Part shown: positions 29,679 to 40,528 of the stretch, one piece after another
Position numbering within the stretch: position 1 is the stretch's first letter
Layout: each line of letters begins with the position of its first letter
Source: Salinibacterium sp. UTAS2018
GTDB lineage: Bacteria; Actinomycetota; Actinomycetes; Actinomycetales; Microbacteriaceae
DNA length: 64,000 nt
Direction: 5' to 3'
Assembly: GCF_004118935.1 (NCBI RefSeq)
Contig: NZ_CP035375.1
Span: 558,001-622,000 of the forward strand
Translations under genes and position numbers: made by a program
The notes under the pieces: model-generated
Databases searched by the model: none
Told to the model about the DNA's origin: nothing
The model's input: the letters and a program-made list of their open reading frames with translations, nothing else

Positions 29679-31136
29679 TTAAAGCGTCATGCCGCGATCG
29701 TCCGGGCGAACGGGGAACGGCAATTGCGTCTCCCCCTCAAGGTAGCGATCAACCGCGGATGCCGCAGCCCTACCTTCTGCGATTGCCCAGACAATGAGCG
29801 ACTGGCCACGACCGGCGTCTCCGACGACGTACACGCCGGGGGTGCCGCTTTCGTAGTTTTCGTCGCGCGTGAGGTTGCCGCGAGCATCTGCCTCGAGCGG
29901 AAGCTGCTTATCGAGGGTGTCCGTTTCTGGACCAGTGAACCCAAGTGCGAGAAGAACGAGATCGGCGGGGATCTCGCGCTCGGAACCTGCCTTGGGAACA
30001 CGACGACCATCAACAAACTCAGTCTCCGCGACGCGGATAGCCCGCACTTCGCCGACCGAGTTGGTCAGGAACTCGACAGTTGAGGCTAGGTACTGACGCT
30101 CGCCGCCCTCTTCGTGAGCGCTGGAGACCTCGAACAGCGTGGGAGTGAGTGGCCAGGGCTGGTGCTCAGGCCGTTCGCTCGGCGGCTGAACGCCGATGGC
30201 GAGGTTGGTAACCGACAGTGCGCCCTGACGGTGAGCGGTACCGATGCAGTCAGCACCGGTATCTCCACCACCGAGAACAACGACATGCTTGCCCTCAGCC
30301 GTGACCTGCTCGCTGACAGAGTCGCCTGCGACAGCGCGGTTGGATTGCACAAGGTACTCCATGGCGAAGTGAACGCCGAGCGCATCGCGACCGGGAATCG
30401 GCAAGTCGCGGGGTGCGGTAGCTCCCGTGGCGACGACGACAGCGTCATAGCGTGACCGAAGGTCATTCCATGAGATATCGACACCGATAGTGACGCCGGC
30501 GCGGAAACGTGTGCCCTCAGCCTGCATTTGGGCGAGGCGCGACTCGATGTGGCGCTTTTCCATTTTGAAGTCTGGGATGCCGTAGCGCAGCAGTCCGCCG
30601 ATGCGGTCTTCACGTTCGAAGACAGCAACCGTGTGGCCGGCGCGAGTGAGCTGTTGAGCGGCAGCGAGGCCCGCGGGACCGGAACCGACCACGGCGACAG
30701 TCTTACCGGTCAATCGTCCGGGAGGATGGGGCGTGACGTTGCCATCGGCAAAGGCCTGATCAATGATCGACACTTCAATTTGCTTGATCGTGACCGCCGG
30801 CTGGTTGATTCCCAGTACGCAGGAGCTTTCACAGGGCGCCGGGCATAAACGCCCCGTGAACTCCGGAAAGTTGTTAGTCGCGTGGAGGCGCTCGATCGCT
30901 TCGGCGCTTTCGCCGCGGCGCATCAAGTCGTTCCACTCCGGGATTAGGTTGCCGAGGGGGCATCCCTGATGACAGAACGGAACTCCACAGTCCATACAGC
31001 GGCCAGCTTGCCGAGCCAACTGGCCCGACTCTTGCTGCTCATAAACCTCTTTATAATCCATCAGTCGAAGACTGACGGGGCGCCGCTTCGGAAGCTCGCG
31101 CTCTTGGACCTTCAGGAAACCTTTGGGATCAGCCAC
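29679..31136 (-). CDS. gltD: Glutamate synthase, small (beta) subunit
   Basis: FAD- and NADPH-binding subunit that passes electrons to GltB for glutamate formation. N-terminal cysteines C47, C50, C55, C59 and C98, C102, C106 fit the iron-sulfur ligands; the first dinucleotide motif GSGPAG is at 151-156 and a second, GGGDTGADC, lies in the middle. Length 485 is normal. Its start overlaps the end of gltB by eight bases, indicating coupled, near-equimolar synthesis. Confidence 0.98.
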   Translation of the reverse strand: MADPKGFLKVQERELPKRRPVSLRLMDYKEVYEQQESGQLARQAGRCMDCGVPFCHQGCPLGNLIPEWNDLMRRGESAEAIERLHATNNFPEFTGRLCPAPCESSCVLGINQPAVTIKQIEVSIIDQAFADGNVTPHPPGRLTGKTVAVVGSGPAGLAAAQQLTRAGHTVAVFEREDRIGGLLRYGIPDFKMEKRHIESRLAQMQAEGTRFRAGVTIGVDISWNDLRSRYDAVVVATGATAPRDLPIPGRDALGVHFAMEYLVQSNRAVAGDSVSEQVTAEGKHVVVLGGGDTGADCIGTAHRQGALSVTNLAIGVQPPSERPEHQPWPLTPTLFEVSSAHEEGGERQYLASTVEFLTNSVGEVRAIRVAETEFVDGRRVPKAGSEREIPADLVLLALGFTGPETDTLDKQLPLEADARGNLTRDENYESGTPGVYVVGDAGRGQSLIVWAIAEGRAAASAVDRYLEGETQLPFPVRPDDRGMTL

Positions 31137-34100
31137 CGGTAACCTCCCTAATTCGTGCCCAGGTAACGTCCCCGTCGGGGTCGAGTCCCTCAGCTAATGC
31201 AGTCTCTCGAGTCTGGATGACGGCCGCGTAATCACGAGGCGTAACCTTCGTGAACTGGGCTGCCGTGGCATCCATATCGGCCAGCATGCCTTCGGCAACT
31301 ACTGACCCGGTCTCTTCGAGATGACGTTCGAGGAGATCCTTGACGATTTCGATATCCGCGCCACCAAGGCCGCTCAATATCAACTCCCCCGAACTCAGGG
31401 AGTCACCATTGACGCGCTCTTCGCGGAGCTGGTGAATGTAGGCGGTTCCGCCCGACATTCCAGCTCCGAGGTTGCGCCCGGTGGCGCCCAGAATCAGGAC
31501 CAGGCCACCTGTCATGTATTCGAGCGCGTGGTCACCCACTCCTTCAGCTACTGCGGTAGCACCCGAGTTTCGCACCATGAAACGCTCACCGACCTTGCCG
31601 CGGATGAAGATGCTTCCGCTGGTCGCGCCGTAGCCGATCACGTTTCCGGCGATCACGTTCTTCTCCGCAGCGAAGACGCTGGTGAGGTCAGGACGCACGA
31701 CAACCGATCCGCCCGACAGTCCCTTACCGACATAGTCATTGCTGTCGCCGTAGAGCTTGATCGATATCCCCGCGGGAACGAACGCGGCCAACGACTGTCC
31801 TGCCGAACCGTGCAGCGTGATTGAGATCGTGTCTGTGGGCAACCCGTGTTCGCCATGACGGCGCGTTACTTCGTGACCAAGCATTGTTCCGACGGCACGG
31901 TCAGTGTTACGAACGTGCAGATCGATTTCAACAGACTCTTTATTTTCTAAGGCCGCTTGACTCAATTGAATGAGCTGCTGGTCGAAGTGCTCGGCGAGTT
32001 CGTGATCCTGCTCAACCGCATGGGTGCGGGGTTCCGAGTCGCTGAACTCAGGACCGTCGAACACCGGCGACAAATCGAGGCCGTCTGTCTTCCAATGCGA
32101 AACCGCACGGTTGACATCGAGAAGCTCGCTTCGCCCGATTGCTTCTTCTAGCGTGCGGAAACCCAGCTCAGCAAGGTACTCGCGAACTTCCTGAGCCAAG
32201 AACTCGAAGAAGTTGACCACGAATTCGGGCTTACCGGTGAAGCGTTCCCGCAACTCAGGATTCTGAGTAGCGACACCAACGGGGCACGTGTCGAGGTGAC
32301 AGACGCGCATCAGAATGCACCCCGAGACGACAAGAGGAGCCGTAGCGAAGCCATACTCTTCAGCGCCAAGCAGGGCGCCGATGATGACATCGCGACCAGT
32401 CTTCATCTGACCGTCTACCTGAACCACGACGCGGTCGCGCATGCCGTTGAGCATGAGTGTCTGCTGGGTCTCAGCCAAGCCGATTTCCCACGGGGTGCCC
32501 GCATGCTTGAGCGAGTTCAACGGACTCGCACCGGTACCGCCATCGTGGCCGGAGACGAGCACGACGTCCGCCTTGGCCTTCGTGACACCGGCAGCGACCG
32601 CGCCAATGCCCTTCTGGCTCACGAGCTTCACGTGAACACGCGCCGAGGGATTCGAGCGCTTGAGGTCGAAGATCAGCTGTTTGAGGTCTTCAATCGAGTA
32701 AATGTCGTGGTGGGGTGGCGGCGAAATTAGACCGACGCCGGGAGTGCCATGGCGCGTTCGAGCGATCCAGGGGTAAACCTTGCCTGCGGGCAGCTGCCCG
32801 CCTTCGCCCGGCTTTGCGCCCTGAGCCATCTTGATTTGGATGTCGTCAGCGTGCGTCAAATACATGCTCGTGACGCCGAAACGGCCTGAGGCCACCTGCT
32901 TGATGGCACTGCGACGTGTCGGGTCGAGAAGGCGGTCGACATCTTCACCGCCCTCACCCGTGTTGGACCGCGCGCCGAGCTGGTTCATCGCAATAGCCAG
33001 CGTCTCGTGAGCTTCCTTGCTGATCGAGCCGTAACTCATCGCACCGGTGCTGAAACGCTTGACGATGCTGGACACTGGCTCAACCTCGTCAATCGCGATG
33101 GGCGTTCGCTCATCCTTCTTGAACTTAAAGAGGCCGCGCAGAGTCATCAGGTTCTCCGCCTGCTCATCTACCTTCGAGGTGTACTCCCGGAAGATGTCAT
33201 AGCGGCGGTTACGCGTAGCGTGCTGCAGCTTGAATACAGTCTCAGGGTTGAAGAGATGCGGTGGTCCTTCACGACGCCACTGGTACTCGCCGCCCGTGTT
33301 GAGGCGCTCGTGGACCGTCGGCGCACGATCCTCGGGGTACGCAGCAATGTGACGCTCAGCATTTTCGCGAGCAATGACATCGAGCCCGATACCACCGAGG
33401 ATGCTCTTAGTGCCAGTGAAGTACTGGTCGACGAAGGCCTGCGAAAGACCGACAGCTTCAAAAGCCTGGGCGCCAGCATAGGAGCTCACTACGGAGATGC
33501 CCATCTTGGACATGATCTTCAACACGCCCTTACCGAGCGCCGTGATGAGGTTGCGAACGGCCTTTTCAGGCGTGAGTCCCGTAATGGTGCCGTTGCGGAC
33601 GAGTTCTTCCGCAGACTCCATTGCGAGGTACGGGTTTATCGCGGAAGCGCCGTAGCCGACGAGAAGCGCGACGTGGTGAACCTCACGCACGTCACCAGCC
33701 TCGACGATCATTCCGACCTTCATACGCTCCTGCTGGCGGATGAGGTGGTGGTGCACGGTCGCGAGCATGAGCAATGACGGAATCGGAGCGAGGTCCTTGT
33801 TCGAGTCACGGTCCGAGAGAACAATGAACTCGGCACCAGCGGCGATCGCAGCGTCCGCTTCGGCGCACATCTCAGCCAGACGGGATTCCATCGCCGACGG
33901 GCCAGCATCAACGCGGTACAGCCCCTTGATCGTCGTCGAAAGGCGACTTCCCGGGTGCGGTTCGATGTGTTGAATCTTGGCGAGTTCGTCGTTGTCGATT
34001 ACGGGGAATGGCAGCGCGACTTGCTTGGCGTGCTCCGGCGTGGCGTTCAGCAGGTTGCGCTGCGGACCAATGCCCAGCGCCATCGATGTAACGACGGCTT

Positions 34101-35703
34101 CTCGAATCGAGTCGAGCGGCGGATTCGTCACTTGCGCGAACTGCTGCGTGAAGTAGTCGAAGAGCAGCCGCGGCCGCTGTGAGAGCACAGCAATCGGAGT
34201 ATCCGATCCCATGGCGCCCAACGGCTCGGCGCCCAGTCGCGACATGGGCTCGATGAGGATGCGCACTTCTTCCTCGGTGTAACCGAACGTGCGCTGACGA
34301 CGAGTGACCGACGCGGGGGTGTGCACGATGTGCTCACGCTCAGGAAGCTCTTCCAAAGCGATTCGACCGCTCTCGAGCCACTCGGCCCACGGCTGCGACG
34401 CAGCGAGTTCTGCCTTGATCTCGTCGTCTTCGATCAGACGACCAGCGGCGGTGTCGACAAGGAACATTTTGCCGGGGCGCAAACGGCCCTTACGAACAAC
34501 CTTCGTCGGCTCGACGTCGAAGACGCCGATCTCGCTCGCGAGAACAACGAGACCATCATCCGTCACCAAGTAGCGACCTGGGCGAAGTCCGTTGCGGTCC
34601 AAGGTGGCACCAACAAGAGAACCATCCGTGAAGACGAGGGCCGCCGGGCCATCCCAAGGCTCCATGAGCATCGAGTGATACTCATAGAATGCGCGACGAC
34701 GCGGGTCGGTGTCGGTCTGGTTCTCGTAGGCCTCAGGAACCATCATCATCATGGTGTGCGGCAACGAACGGCCAGCCAAGCTGAGAAGCTCGACAACCTC
34801 ATCGAACGAAGCCGAGTCGCTGGCACCCGGAGTGTTGACCGGAAGAATGTCCTTGATGTCACCGAAGACTGCGGACTCGAGCTGAGACTGGCGGGCGCGC
34901 ATCCAGTTGCGGTTGCCCTGCACGGTGTTGATTTCACCGTTGTGAGCCACCATGCGGAAAGGCTGCGCAAGCGGCCAGGACGGGAAGGTATTTGTGGAGT
35001 ACCGCGAGTGCACAAGCGCAAGCTTGGACGCAAAACGCTCGTCAGAAAGGTCAGGGTAGAACGGCTCAAGCTGAAGCGTCGTGACCATTCCCTTATAGGT
35101 AATCGTGCGGCACGACAACGAGGGGAAGTACACGTGAAGTTCGCGCTCGGCGCGCTTGCGCAGACGATAAGTCTGGCGATCGAGGTGAATGCCACGAAGC
35201 GTGCCCTTGAGGTCGACGCGCTTCGACTGGAGGAAAAGCTGCTCGAATGCCGGCATGGCGCCGCGAGCCAGCGAGCCAAGCTCTCCCGGCTGGATCGGAA
35301 CGTCGCGCCAGCCAAGTACGGTGAGATCTTCTTCTTCAGCGAGCTTCTCGATGCCCTCTTTGACCTCGGCGCGAGCCGCGCTGTCGAGGGGCAAGAATGC
35401 AATACCCGCGGCGTAACGGCCCTCAGTGGGCAGCTCGAACTCGACGACGGCGCGAAAGAACGCATCCGGAATCTGAAGCATGATGCCCGCACCGTCACCG
35501 GTACCAGCGTCAGAGCCTACGGCTCCACGGTGCTCGAGATTACGCAGCGCCTCGAGGGCGGTGGCGATAATATCGTGCCCGGGAGTGCCGCGAAGCGTCG
35601 CCACCATGGCGAGCCCACAGGCATCTTTCTCGTTGGTTGGGTCATACATCCCCTGTGCTGCGGGGATAGAACCAAAGCGTTCAAAGGGTGGGGTAACAGC
35701 CAT
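31129..35703 (-). CDS. gltB: Glutamate synthase, large (alpha) subunit
   Basis: Makes two glutamates from glutamine and 2-oxoglutarate. 1524 residues in the usual order: class II glutamine amidotransferase domain whose nucleophile would be C29 (in DACGLAM) after removal of a 28-residue propeptide, central domain, FMN-binding synthase barrel with CHLDTCPVG cluster cysteines, and the C-terminal beta-helix (GXXGXXXG repeats). An ATG with GAGGA upstream. The 107-base leader before it probably holds the gltBD promoter. Ammonia assimilation here supports the adjacent trp and his pathways. Confidence 0.98.
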   Translation of the reverse strand: MAVTPPFERFGSIPAAQGMYDPTNEKDACGLAMVATLRGTPGHDIIATALEALRNLEHRGAVGSDAGTGDGAGIMLQIPDAFFRAVVEFELPTEGRYAAGIAFLPLDSAARAEVKEGIEKLAEEEDLTVLGWRDVPIQPGELGSLARGAMPAFEQLFLQSKRVDLKGTLRGIHLDRQTYRLRKRAERELHVYFPSLSCRTITYKGMVTTLQLEPFYPDLSDERFASKLALVHSRYSTNTFPSWPLAQPFRMVAHNGEINTVQGNRNWMRARQSQLESAVFGDIKDILPVNTPGASDSASFDEVVELLSLAGRSLPHTMMMMVPEAYENQTDTDPRRRAFYEYHSMLMEPWDGPAALVFTDGSLVGATLDRNGLRPGRYLVTDDGLVVLASEIGVFDVEPTKVVRKGRLRPGKMFLVDTAAGRLIEDDEIKAELAASQPWAEWLESGRIALEELPEREHIVHTPASVTRRQRTFGYTEEEVRILIEPMSRLGAEPLGAMGSDTPIAVLSQRPRLLFDYFTQQFAQVTNPPLDSIREAVVTSMALGIGPQRNLLNATPEHAKQVALPFPVIDNDELAKIQHIEPHPGSRLSTTIKGLYRVDAGPSAMESRLAEMCAEADAAIAAGAEFIVLSDRDSNKDLAPIPSLLMLATVHHHLIRQQERMKVGMIVEAGDVREVHHVALLVGYGASAINPYLAMESAEELVRNGTITGLTPEKAVRNLITALGKGVLKIMSKMGISVVSSYAGAQAFEAVGLSQAFVDQYFTGTKSILGGIGLDVIARENAERHIAAYPEDRAPTVHERLNTGGEYQWRREGPPHLFNPETVFKLQHATRNRRYDIFREYTSKVDEQAENLMTLRGLFKFKKDERTPIAIDEVEPVSSIVKRFSTGAMSYGSISKEAHETLAIAMNQLGARSNTGEGGEDVDRLLDPTRRSAIKQVASGRFGVTSMYLTHADDIQIKMAQGAKPGEGGQLPAGKVYPWIARTRHGTPGVGLISPPPHHDIYSIEDLKQLIFDLKRSNPSARVHVKLVSQKGIGAVAAGVTKAKADVVLVSGHDGGTGASPLNSLKHAGTPWEIGLAETQQTLMLNGMRDRVVVQVDGQMKTGRDVIIGALLGAEEYGFATAPLVVSGCILMRVCHLDTCPVGVATQNPELRERFTGKPEFVVNFFEFLAQEVREYLAELGFRTLEEAIGRSELLDVNRAVSHWKTDGLDLSPVFDGPEFSDSEPRTHAVEQDHELAEHFDQQLIQLSQAALENKESVEIDLHVRNTDRAVGTMLGHEVTRRHGEHGLPTDTISITLHGSAGQSLAAFVPAGISIKLYGDSNDYVGKGLSGGSVVVRPDLTSVFAAEKNVIAGNVIGYGATSGSIFIRGKVGERFMVRNSGATAVAEGVGDHALEYMTGGLVLILGATGRNLGAGMSGGTAYIHQLREERVNGDSLSSGELILSGLGGADIEIVKDLLERHLEETGSVVAEGMLADMDATAAQFTKVTPRDYAAVIQTRETALAEGLDPDGDVTWARIREVTGG

Positions 35704-35810
35704 GCCGTACCGTCCTCACGTATTACTGGTGCGGAGAGGGACTTCTATGGCCCAGAGATAATTTTCAGCGCCTGATTCAGGCCTGAGGGGGTGCGACCGC
35801 TTGTGGCGGA

Positions 35811-36878
35811 CTATTTCGAAGCAATGACGGGAGCGGACTCCTCGACAGCGTTGACGACAATGTCATGCTCGGAATAACGATCTTCGGAGTTTACAACACC
35901 ATCGGCAGACCACGTGTGACCATCGACGTAGGCCGTCTTCTCGACACCCACATGACGACGCGACTGGATGATGAAGAGAACGATACCGAGAGCAACCGTC
36001 AGCAGTGCGCCCCAAACGTTCACGCGCAACCCAAGAATCACTTCACTGGGGTCAATGCGAATCGACTCGAACCAGACGCGGCCTATGCCGTACCAGATCA
36101 TGTAGAGGGCCCAGACCTTGCCCCACTGCAAGCGGACCGGACCAGTCGGCGCAAAGACTGGGACCGTAAGACCAAGAACGTGCTTCTTGACGAAGCCGTA
36201 CTGGCGCTCCATAGTGAGCAAGAATACGATGCCCACGACGTTCCAGATCATTTCGTAGAGGAACGTCGGGTGGAACAGCGTGTCGACCGGAAGGCCGACG
36301 GGGATGGCTGAATTGCCGGCATCGATCTGTAGACCCCACGGCAGCGCTGTCGGCTGGCCAAAGAGCTCTTGGTTGAAGTAGTTGCCGAGGCGACCGATGG
36401 CCTGTGCCAGAAGCATGGCGGGAGCCAGAGCATCCGCAAAACTCCAGAATCGGATGCCCGTCATGCGAGCACCAATGTACGCGCCGACCGCACCGCCAAT
36501 GAGCGAACCGAAGATGGCGTTGCCGCCGTTCCAGATACGAATGACTTCCCAAGGGTCTGCACCCTCGTAGAAGTAGTCACCGGGGTGAGTAACTACGTGG
36601 TAAAGACGTGCGCCCACGAGACCGAGCGGCACCGCCCAAATGATGATGTCGATGACAATCCCCGGCTCGGCACCGTGACGCGCCAACCGGCGTTCCGTGA
36701 GCATCGTCGCGGCGATGATGCCAAGCAGAATGCAGATGGCGTACGTGTGGATCTGGACTGCTTGACCGAAGTCGAGCCCGATAGCACTGAACCACTGATC
36801 AAACGGGATCGTAACAAGTGTCGACCACGAGTCAGGTGGGCTCGGGATACTGAGGGGCACTAATGACAAGGAGGTCAC
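35811..36878 (-). CDS. lgt: Prolipoprotein diacylglyceryl transferase
   Basis: Membrane enzyme that attaches diacylglycerol to the lipobox cysteine of prolipoproteins. The 355-residue protein has about seven membrane segments and the signature GRLGNYFNQE (162-171). The position of the E. coli histidine H103 is F123 here, as also seems common in Gram-positive Lgt. The GTG start at 36878 has AAAG directly touching it, so the true start is uncertain; a GTG 18 bases further in is possible. It follows trpA by 15 bases. Confidence 0.93.
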   Translation of the reverse strand: MTSLSLVPLSIPSPPDSWSTLVTIPFDQWFSAIGLDFGQAVQIHTYAICILLGIIAATMLTERRLARHGAEPGIVIDIIIWAVPLGLVGARLYHVVTHPGDYFYEGADPWEVIRIWNGGNAIFGSLIGGAVGAYIGARMTGIRFWSFADALAPAMLLAQAIGRLGNYFNQELFGQPTALPWGLQIDAGNSAIPVGLPVDTLFHPTFLYEMIWNVVGIVFLLTMERQYGFVKKHVLGLTVPVFAPTGPVRLQWGKVWALYMIWYGIGRVWFESIRIDPSEVILGLRVNVWGALLTVALGIVLFIIQSRRHVGVEKTAYVDGHTWSADGVVNSEDRYSEHDIVVNAVEESAPVIASK

Positions 36879-36893
36879 CTTTCTGGACTGCGA

Positions 36894-37676
36894 CTAAGCA
36901 AGAGTACCGGTCGCAAGTGATGCTGCAGTCTTTGCGACAGCTTCCACCCCACCGGTCGACAACGCACTAACAAACACTGACCCGACGATCGCGCCGTCGG
37001 CATACGTCAAGACCTCGCGCACCTGTTCGGCGGTCGAGATGCCCAGGCCGACACAGGCGCTGGTGGAACCGGCGTCGCGCAAACGTGCCACCAAGGTCTT
37101 CGCCGCAGCATCCACGTCGGAGCGTGCGCCCGTAATGCCCATCGTCGATACGGCGTACACAAATCCGCTGCTCATTTCGACCGCGCGAGCGAGTCGAGCA
37201 TCGCTTGACGATGGGGCCGCGAGGAACACACGGTCGAGACCAGTGCGCTCGGATGCAGCGATCCAATCAGCGGCTTCGTCGCTGACGAGGTCGGGCGTGA
37301 TAATTCCGGCACCGCCGGCGGCCTTGAGCTCATCGGCAAAGCGATCAACTCCGTACTGCATGATCGGGTTCCAGTAGCTCATGAGAACAACCGGTGCCGC
37401 CACGCGCGACGTAATTTCGCGAACCGCGTCAAAGCCGTCCTGAAGACGGAAGCCATTCGATAGCGCGGTCTGCGTTGCCTTCTGGATGGCAGGTCCATCC
37501 ATAACGGGATCTGAGTACGGCAGGCCGAGTTCAATAACGTCGACACCATTCTCAGCCATTGCTACGGCTGCTTCGATGCTCTCAGCTACCGTAGGAAAAC
37601 CGACAGGCAGGTACCCGATGAGCGCGCCGCCGCGTTCCGCGTTGGCGCGGGCAATGGCCGCTTCTACTGCGCTCAC
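36894..37676 (-). CDS. trpA: Tryptophan synthase alpha chain
   Basis: Cleaves indole-3-glycerol phosphate to indole and glyceraldehyde 3-phosphate. The catalytic residues E49 and D60 fall at their canonical numbers in IELGLPYSDPVMDGP, and the loop and GITGARSD region are conserved. Length 260 is usual. The GTG start lies two bases after the trpB stop, so the alpha and beta chains are made together. Confidence 0.98.
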   Translation of the reverse strand: MSAVEAAIARANAERGGALIGYLPVGFPTVAESIEAAVAMAENGVDVIELGLPYSDPVMDGPAIQKATQTALSNGFRLQDGFDAVREITSRVAAPVVLMSYWNPIMQYGVDRFADELKAAGGAGIITPDLVSDEAADWIAASERTGLDRVFLAAPSSSDARLARAVEMSSGFVYAVSTMGITGARSDVDAAAKTLVARLRDAGSTSACVGLGISTAEQVREVLTYADGAIVGSVFVSALSTGGVEAVAKTAASLATGTLA

Positions 37677-37678
37677 AA

Positions 37679-38896
37679 TTACTCCCCCGCCTGTGCGGCT
37701 TCGGACGAGTCGAGCAGCTCGAAATATTCCGCTGCCGTTTCCATGTCCTTATCGCCGCGGCCGCTGAGGTTCACGAGGATGACCGACTCCGGGCCGAGTT
37801 CCTTGCCGAGTTTAATTGCTCCCGCCAATGCGTGCGCAGACTCGATGGCGGGAATGATTCCCTCGGTGCGGCTCAACAGACGCAGCGCATCCATCGCTTC
37901 AGCATCCGTGATCGGTTCATAGTTGGCACGCCCGATGTCTTTGAGCCACGAGTGTTCGGGGCCGACGCCGGGATAATCTAAGCCAGCCGAGATCGAATGC
38001 GATTCAACCGTCTGGCCTTCATCGTCCTGCAACATGTAGCTGCGTGCACCGTGCAAAACGCCGGGGCGACCGCGCGTGAGCGTAGCGGCGTGGCGCTCAG
38101 TCAAATGCCCCTCGCCAGCGGCCTCATACCCATAAAGCGCAACATCAGCATCGTCGAGGAACGCATGGAAAATACCCATGGCGTTGCTGCCGCCGCCCAC
38201 ACAGGCAACGACGGCCGTGGGCAGTGAACCAGTGAGCGCGAGAACTTGCTTACGTGCCTCATCGCCAATGACGCGGTGAAAATCGCGAACCATGACCGGG
38301 AACGGGTGGGGACCGGCAACGGTGCCCATGAGGTAGTGAGTGTCGTCAACGTTGGCGACCCAATCGCGCAGGCCCTCGTTGATCGCATCTTTCAGCGTGC
38401 GAGAGCCGGCGGTGACGGGAACAACTTCGGCCCCCAGAAGGCGCATACGCGCAACGTTCAGGGCCTGACGCTCAGTGTCGACCTCGCCCATGTATACGAC
38501 ACACGACATCCCGAAGAGTGCCGCAGCCGTCGCCGTGGCGACACCGTGCTGACCGGCACCGGTCTCAGCGATCAGGCGCGTCTTGCCCAAACGACGGGCA
38601 AGGAGCGCTTGCCCCAATACGTTGTTGATCTTGTGCGATCCCGTGTGGTTGAGGTCTTCGCGCTTGAGAATTATGCGGGCACCGCCGGCGTGCTCCGCAA
38701 AGCGCGGTACCTCAGTAATGATCGAAGGACGCCCGGTGTAGCTCGCGTGGAGTTCAGCAAGCTCCGCTGCAAACTCAGGGTCGTTCTTGGCTTCGTTATA
38801 GGCGGCATCCAATTCATCGAGTGCAGCGATGAGCGATTCTGGAACGAATCGCCCGCCGAACTCGCCGAAGTAGGGGCCCAGTTCATCTTTCAGCAT
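37679..38896 (-). CDS. trpB: Tryptophan synthase beta chain
   Basis: Pyridoxal-phosphate enzyme that joins indole and serine. K89 in HTGSHKINN is the cofactor lysine, and the GGGSNAMG phosphate-binding loop is present. The 405-residue length is normal for TrpB1. It overlaps trpC by one base (TAATG). Trp enzymes for the intermediate steps (trpD, and trpG for the anthranilate glutaminase) are not in the window. Confidence 0.98.
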   Translation of the reverse strand: MLKDELGPYFGEFGGRFVPESLIAALDELDAAYNEAKNDPEFAAELAELHASYTGRPSIITEVPRFAEHAGGARIILKREDLNHTGSHKINNVLGQALLARRLGKTRLIAETGAGQHGVATATAAALFGMSCVVYMGEVDTERQALNVARMRLLGAEVVPVTAGSRTLKDAINEGLRDWVANVDDTHYLMGTVAGPHPFPVMVRDFHRVIGDEARKQVLALTGSLPTAVVACVGGGSNAMGIFHAFLDDADVALYGYEAAGEGHLTERHAATLTRGRPGVLHGARSYMLQDDEGQTVESHSISAGLDYPGVGPEHSWLKDIGRANYEPITDAEAMDALRLLSRTEGIIPAIESAHALAGAIKLGKELGPESVILVNLSGRGDKDMETAAEYFELLDSSEAAQAGE

Positions 38897-39666
38897 TAGC
38901 AGTCCAAAAAGTCTTGCAAAGTCGCGATCGGGTCGCCAGTGACGAGCGCTTCTCCCACGAGGACAACATCAGCGCCCGCGTTACGATAATGCGCAACATC
39001 TGCGGCAGTTTTCACCGCCGACTCTGCGATGCGGATCACTCCGCTGGGAATCTGGTCGGCAAGCTCGCCGAACAGATTTTGGTCAAGTTCGAAGGTGCTC
39101 AGGTTGCGAGCATTGACGCCGACAAGGCCGGCTCCTACATCGAGAGCTCGCGAAACTTCTTCGGCTGAGTGTGTTTCAACCAGCGGCGTCATGCCGAGTT
39201 GCACGATGAGGTTGTACAGCGTAGCCAACGTCTGCTGGTCGAGAGCCGCGACGATCAGGAGGACCAAGTCGGCTCCTGCCGCCCGAGCCTCGAACACTTG
39301 ATATGGCTCTGCAATGAAGTCCTTGCGCAATACGGGCAACCGTACGACCGACTTCACCGTAACCAGATCCTCAAGCGAACCGCCAAAGCGACGCTGTTCA
39401 GTGAGAACGCTGATCGCGCTCGCTCCCCCGGTTTGATACGAAATGGCGAGCGACGCAGGATCGCTGATCTCGGCGAGAGCCCCGCGTGAGGGACTCGAGC
39501 GCTTGATCTCAGCGATGATGTGGACGCGCTCACGAGGAGACAGCGCCTCAAGAGCATCAAGAGCGGGAGCAGCATCAGCTGCGGCGCGCTCTACGACGGC
39601 GAGACTGACAGACTCACGACGGACGGCGGCGTCTTCACGAGCGCCGTCAACTAAATCGGAGAGCAC
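38896..39666 (-). CDS. trpC: Indole-3-glycerol phosphate synthase
   Basis: Closes the indole ring from carboxyphenylaminodeoxyribulose phosphate. E53 and K55 in [13 protein letters not shown] are the catalytic pair of the TIM barrel. I chose the GTG at 39666 (256 residues) because it starts at the conserved [10 protein letters not shown] and lies one base after the stop of the upstream gene (TAG-A-GTG); the longer frame to 39711 would overlap that gene by 44 bases. Confidence 0.95.
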   Translation of the reverse strand: MLSDLVDGAREDAAVRRESVSLAVVERAAADAAPALDALEALSPRERVHIIAEIKRSSPSRGALAEISDPASLAISYQTGGASAISVLTEQRRFGGSLEDLVTVKSVVRLPVLRKDFIAEPYQVFEARAAGADLVLLIVAALDQQTLATLYNLIVQLGMTPLVETHSAEEVSRALDVGAGLVGVNARNLSTFELDQNLFGELADQIPSGVIRIAESAVKTAADVAHYRNAGADVVLVGEALVTGDPIATLQDFLDC

Positions 39667-39667
39667 T

Positions 39668-39898
39668 CTAGCTGTGGGTCGTGGGGGTGAGCTTGTCGCC
39701 ACCCACGCCATAGCCGAGACGCTTGAGCACCTGGCCGACGATCAACCCCACGACTACGAGACCGGCCGACGCGAAGACAAGCCACGCGACGTTGAACCAG
39801 AATGCGAGTGTTCCGATGGAGAAGGCGACCAACATGATCACTACAGCGGTCCATGCCGCCGGGGAGTTTCCGTGGCCGGGGTCATTATCAGTACTCAT
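39668..39898 (-). CDS. HGxxPAAW family small membrane protein
   Basis: 76-residue protein with the motif HGNSPAAW at about residue 9-16 and two membrane segments (about 16-34 and 38-57), then a hydrophilic tail. Proteins of this family are found inside trp operons of actinobacteria; their function is not known to me. A GGAG site precedes the ATG at 39898; the frame is open back to 39958. It is coupled to trpC by a one-base gap and probably acts in or near tryptophan metabolism or transport, which is inference from position only. Confidence 0.8.
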   Translation of the reverse strand: MSTDNDPGHGNSPAAWTAVVIMLVAFSIGTLAFWFNVAWLVFASAGLVVVGLIVGQVLKRLGYGVGGDKLTPTTHS

Positions 39899-39958
39899 CA
39901 GGCTCCATCCTTTGCTGATCTTAAATTGTAGCGGGAGTAAGCCGCCTGGCGTTGCCAA

Positions 39959-40528
39959 TCAGCGCTCTGTCGGGTCGATTCCACGACTTTGCGCATCCCA
40001 CTGCGACGCGGGGTCATCCGCGACAACGGCGGTTGCTCGTTCGTACTTCTTCGTGGCCGTGGGCCACCGGTGAGCTGAGATCGTTGCAAGCAACCCCACG
40101 ACGATGATCAGTGCCCCCGCGATGAGAGCGGTGTATGACCACATGCTGCCTTCGACCATGACAATCAGTGCGCGAACAGAATCGATACCGCTGATGCCCG
40201 TGGACTGGGTTACCAATTCGGATGAGGAGAGGGCCGGGTCGGCGAGGGTGGACTGACTCACGACCACAATGGCCACACCAACGGCTGCCGCCACGGCACC
40301 AAGAATCCGGCGCACAAGCACGGAAGCGATACTGAGGGCTGCAACGAGAGCAAAGACGGAGAGCGCGAGGGCAGCAAGCGCACCGGCCGCGTCGCTGCCG
40401 AGCACCTCGACCGCGACGTCATCCGGGAGCGTAATGGTGAACCACCGCTGGGTCCAGGTGAGCATCACGAGAGCCGCGAGAACCACAAGCCCGGCGAGGA
40501 CTACTGAGCGAGACCGCTTGCCGCTCAT
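39959..40528 (-). CDS. Trp biosynthesis-associated membrane protein
   Basis: 189-residue protein with four membrane segments (about 10-30, 46-70, 74-92, 130-152) and a short cytoplasmic tail. It resembles the family named Trp biosynthesis-associated membrane protein, found next to trpE/trpC in actinobacteria, with no known activity. Its start overlaps trpE by four bases (ATGA). A role in tryptophan or intermediate handling is inferred from the linkage alone. Confidence 0.85.
   Translation of the reverse strand: MSGKRSRSVVLAGLVVLAALVMLTWTQRWFTITLPDDVAVEVLGSDAAGALAALALSVFALVAALSIASVLVRRILGAVAAAVGVAIVVVSQSTLADPALSSSELVTQSTGISGIDSVRALIVMVEGSMWSYTALIAGALIIVVGLLATISAHRWPTATKKYERATAVVADDPASQWDAQSRGIDPTER

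Noticed and set aside
34321..35775. Open frame of 484 codons on the plus strand
   Set aside because: Lies antisense to the N-terminal half of gltB, whose protein is well conserved; the frame is a shadow of its codon bias and has no recognisable domain.
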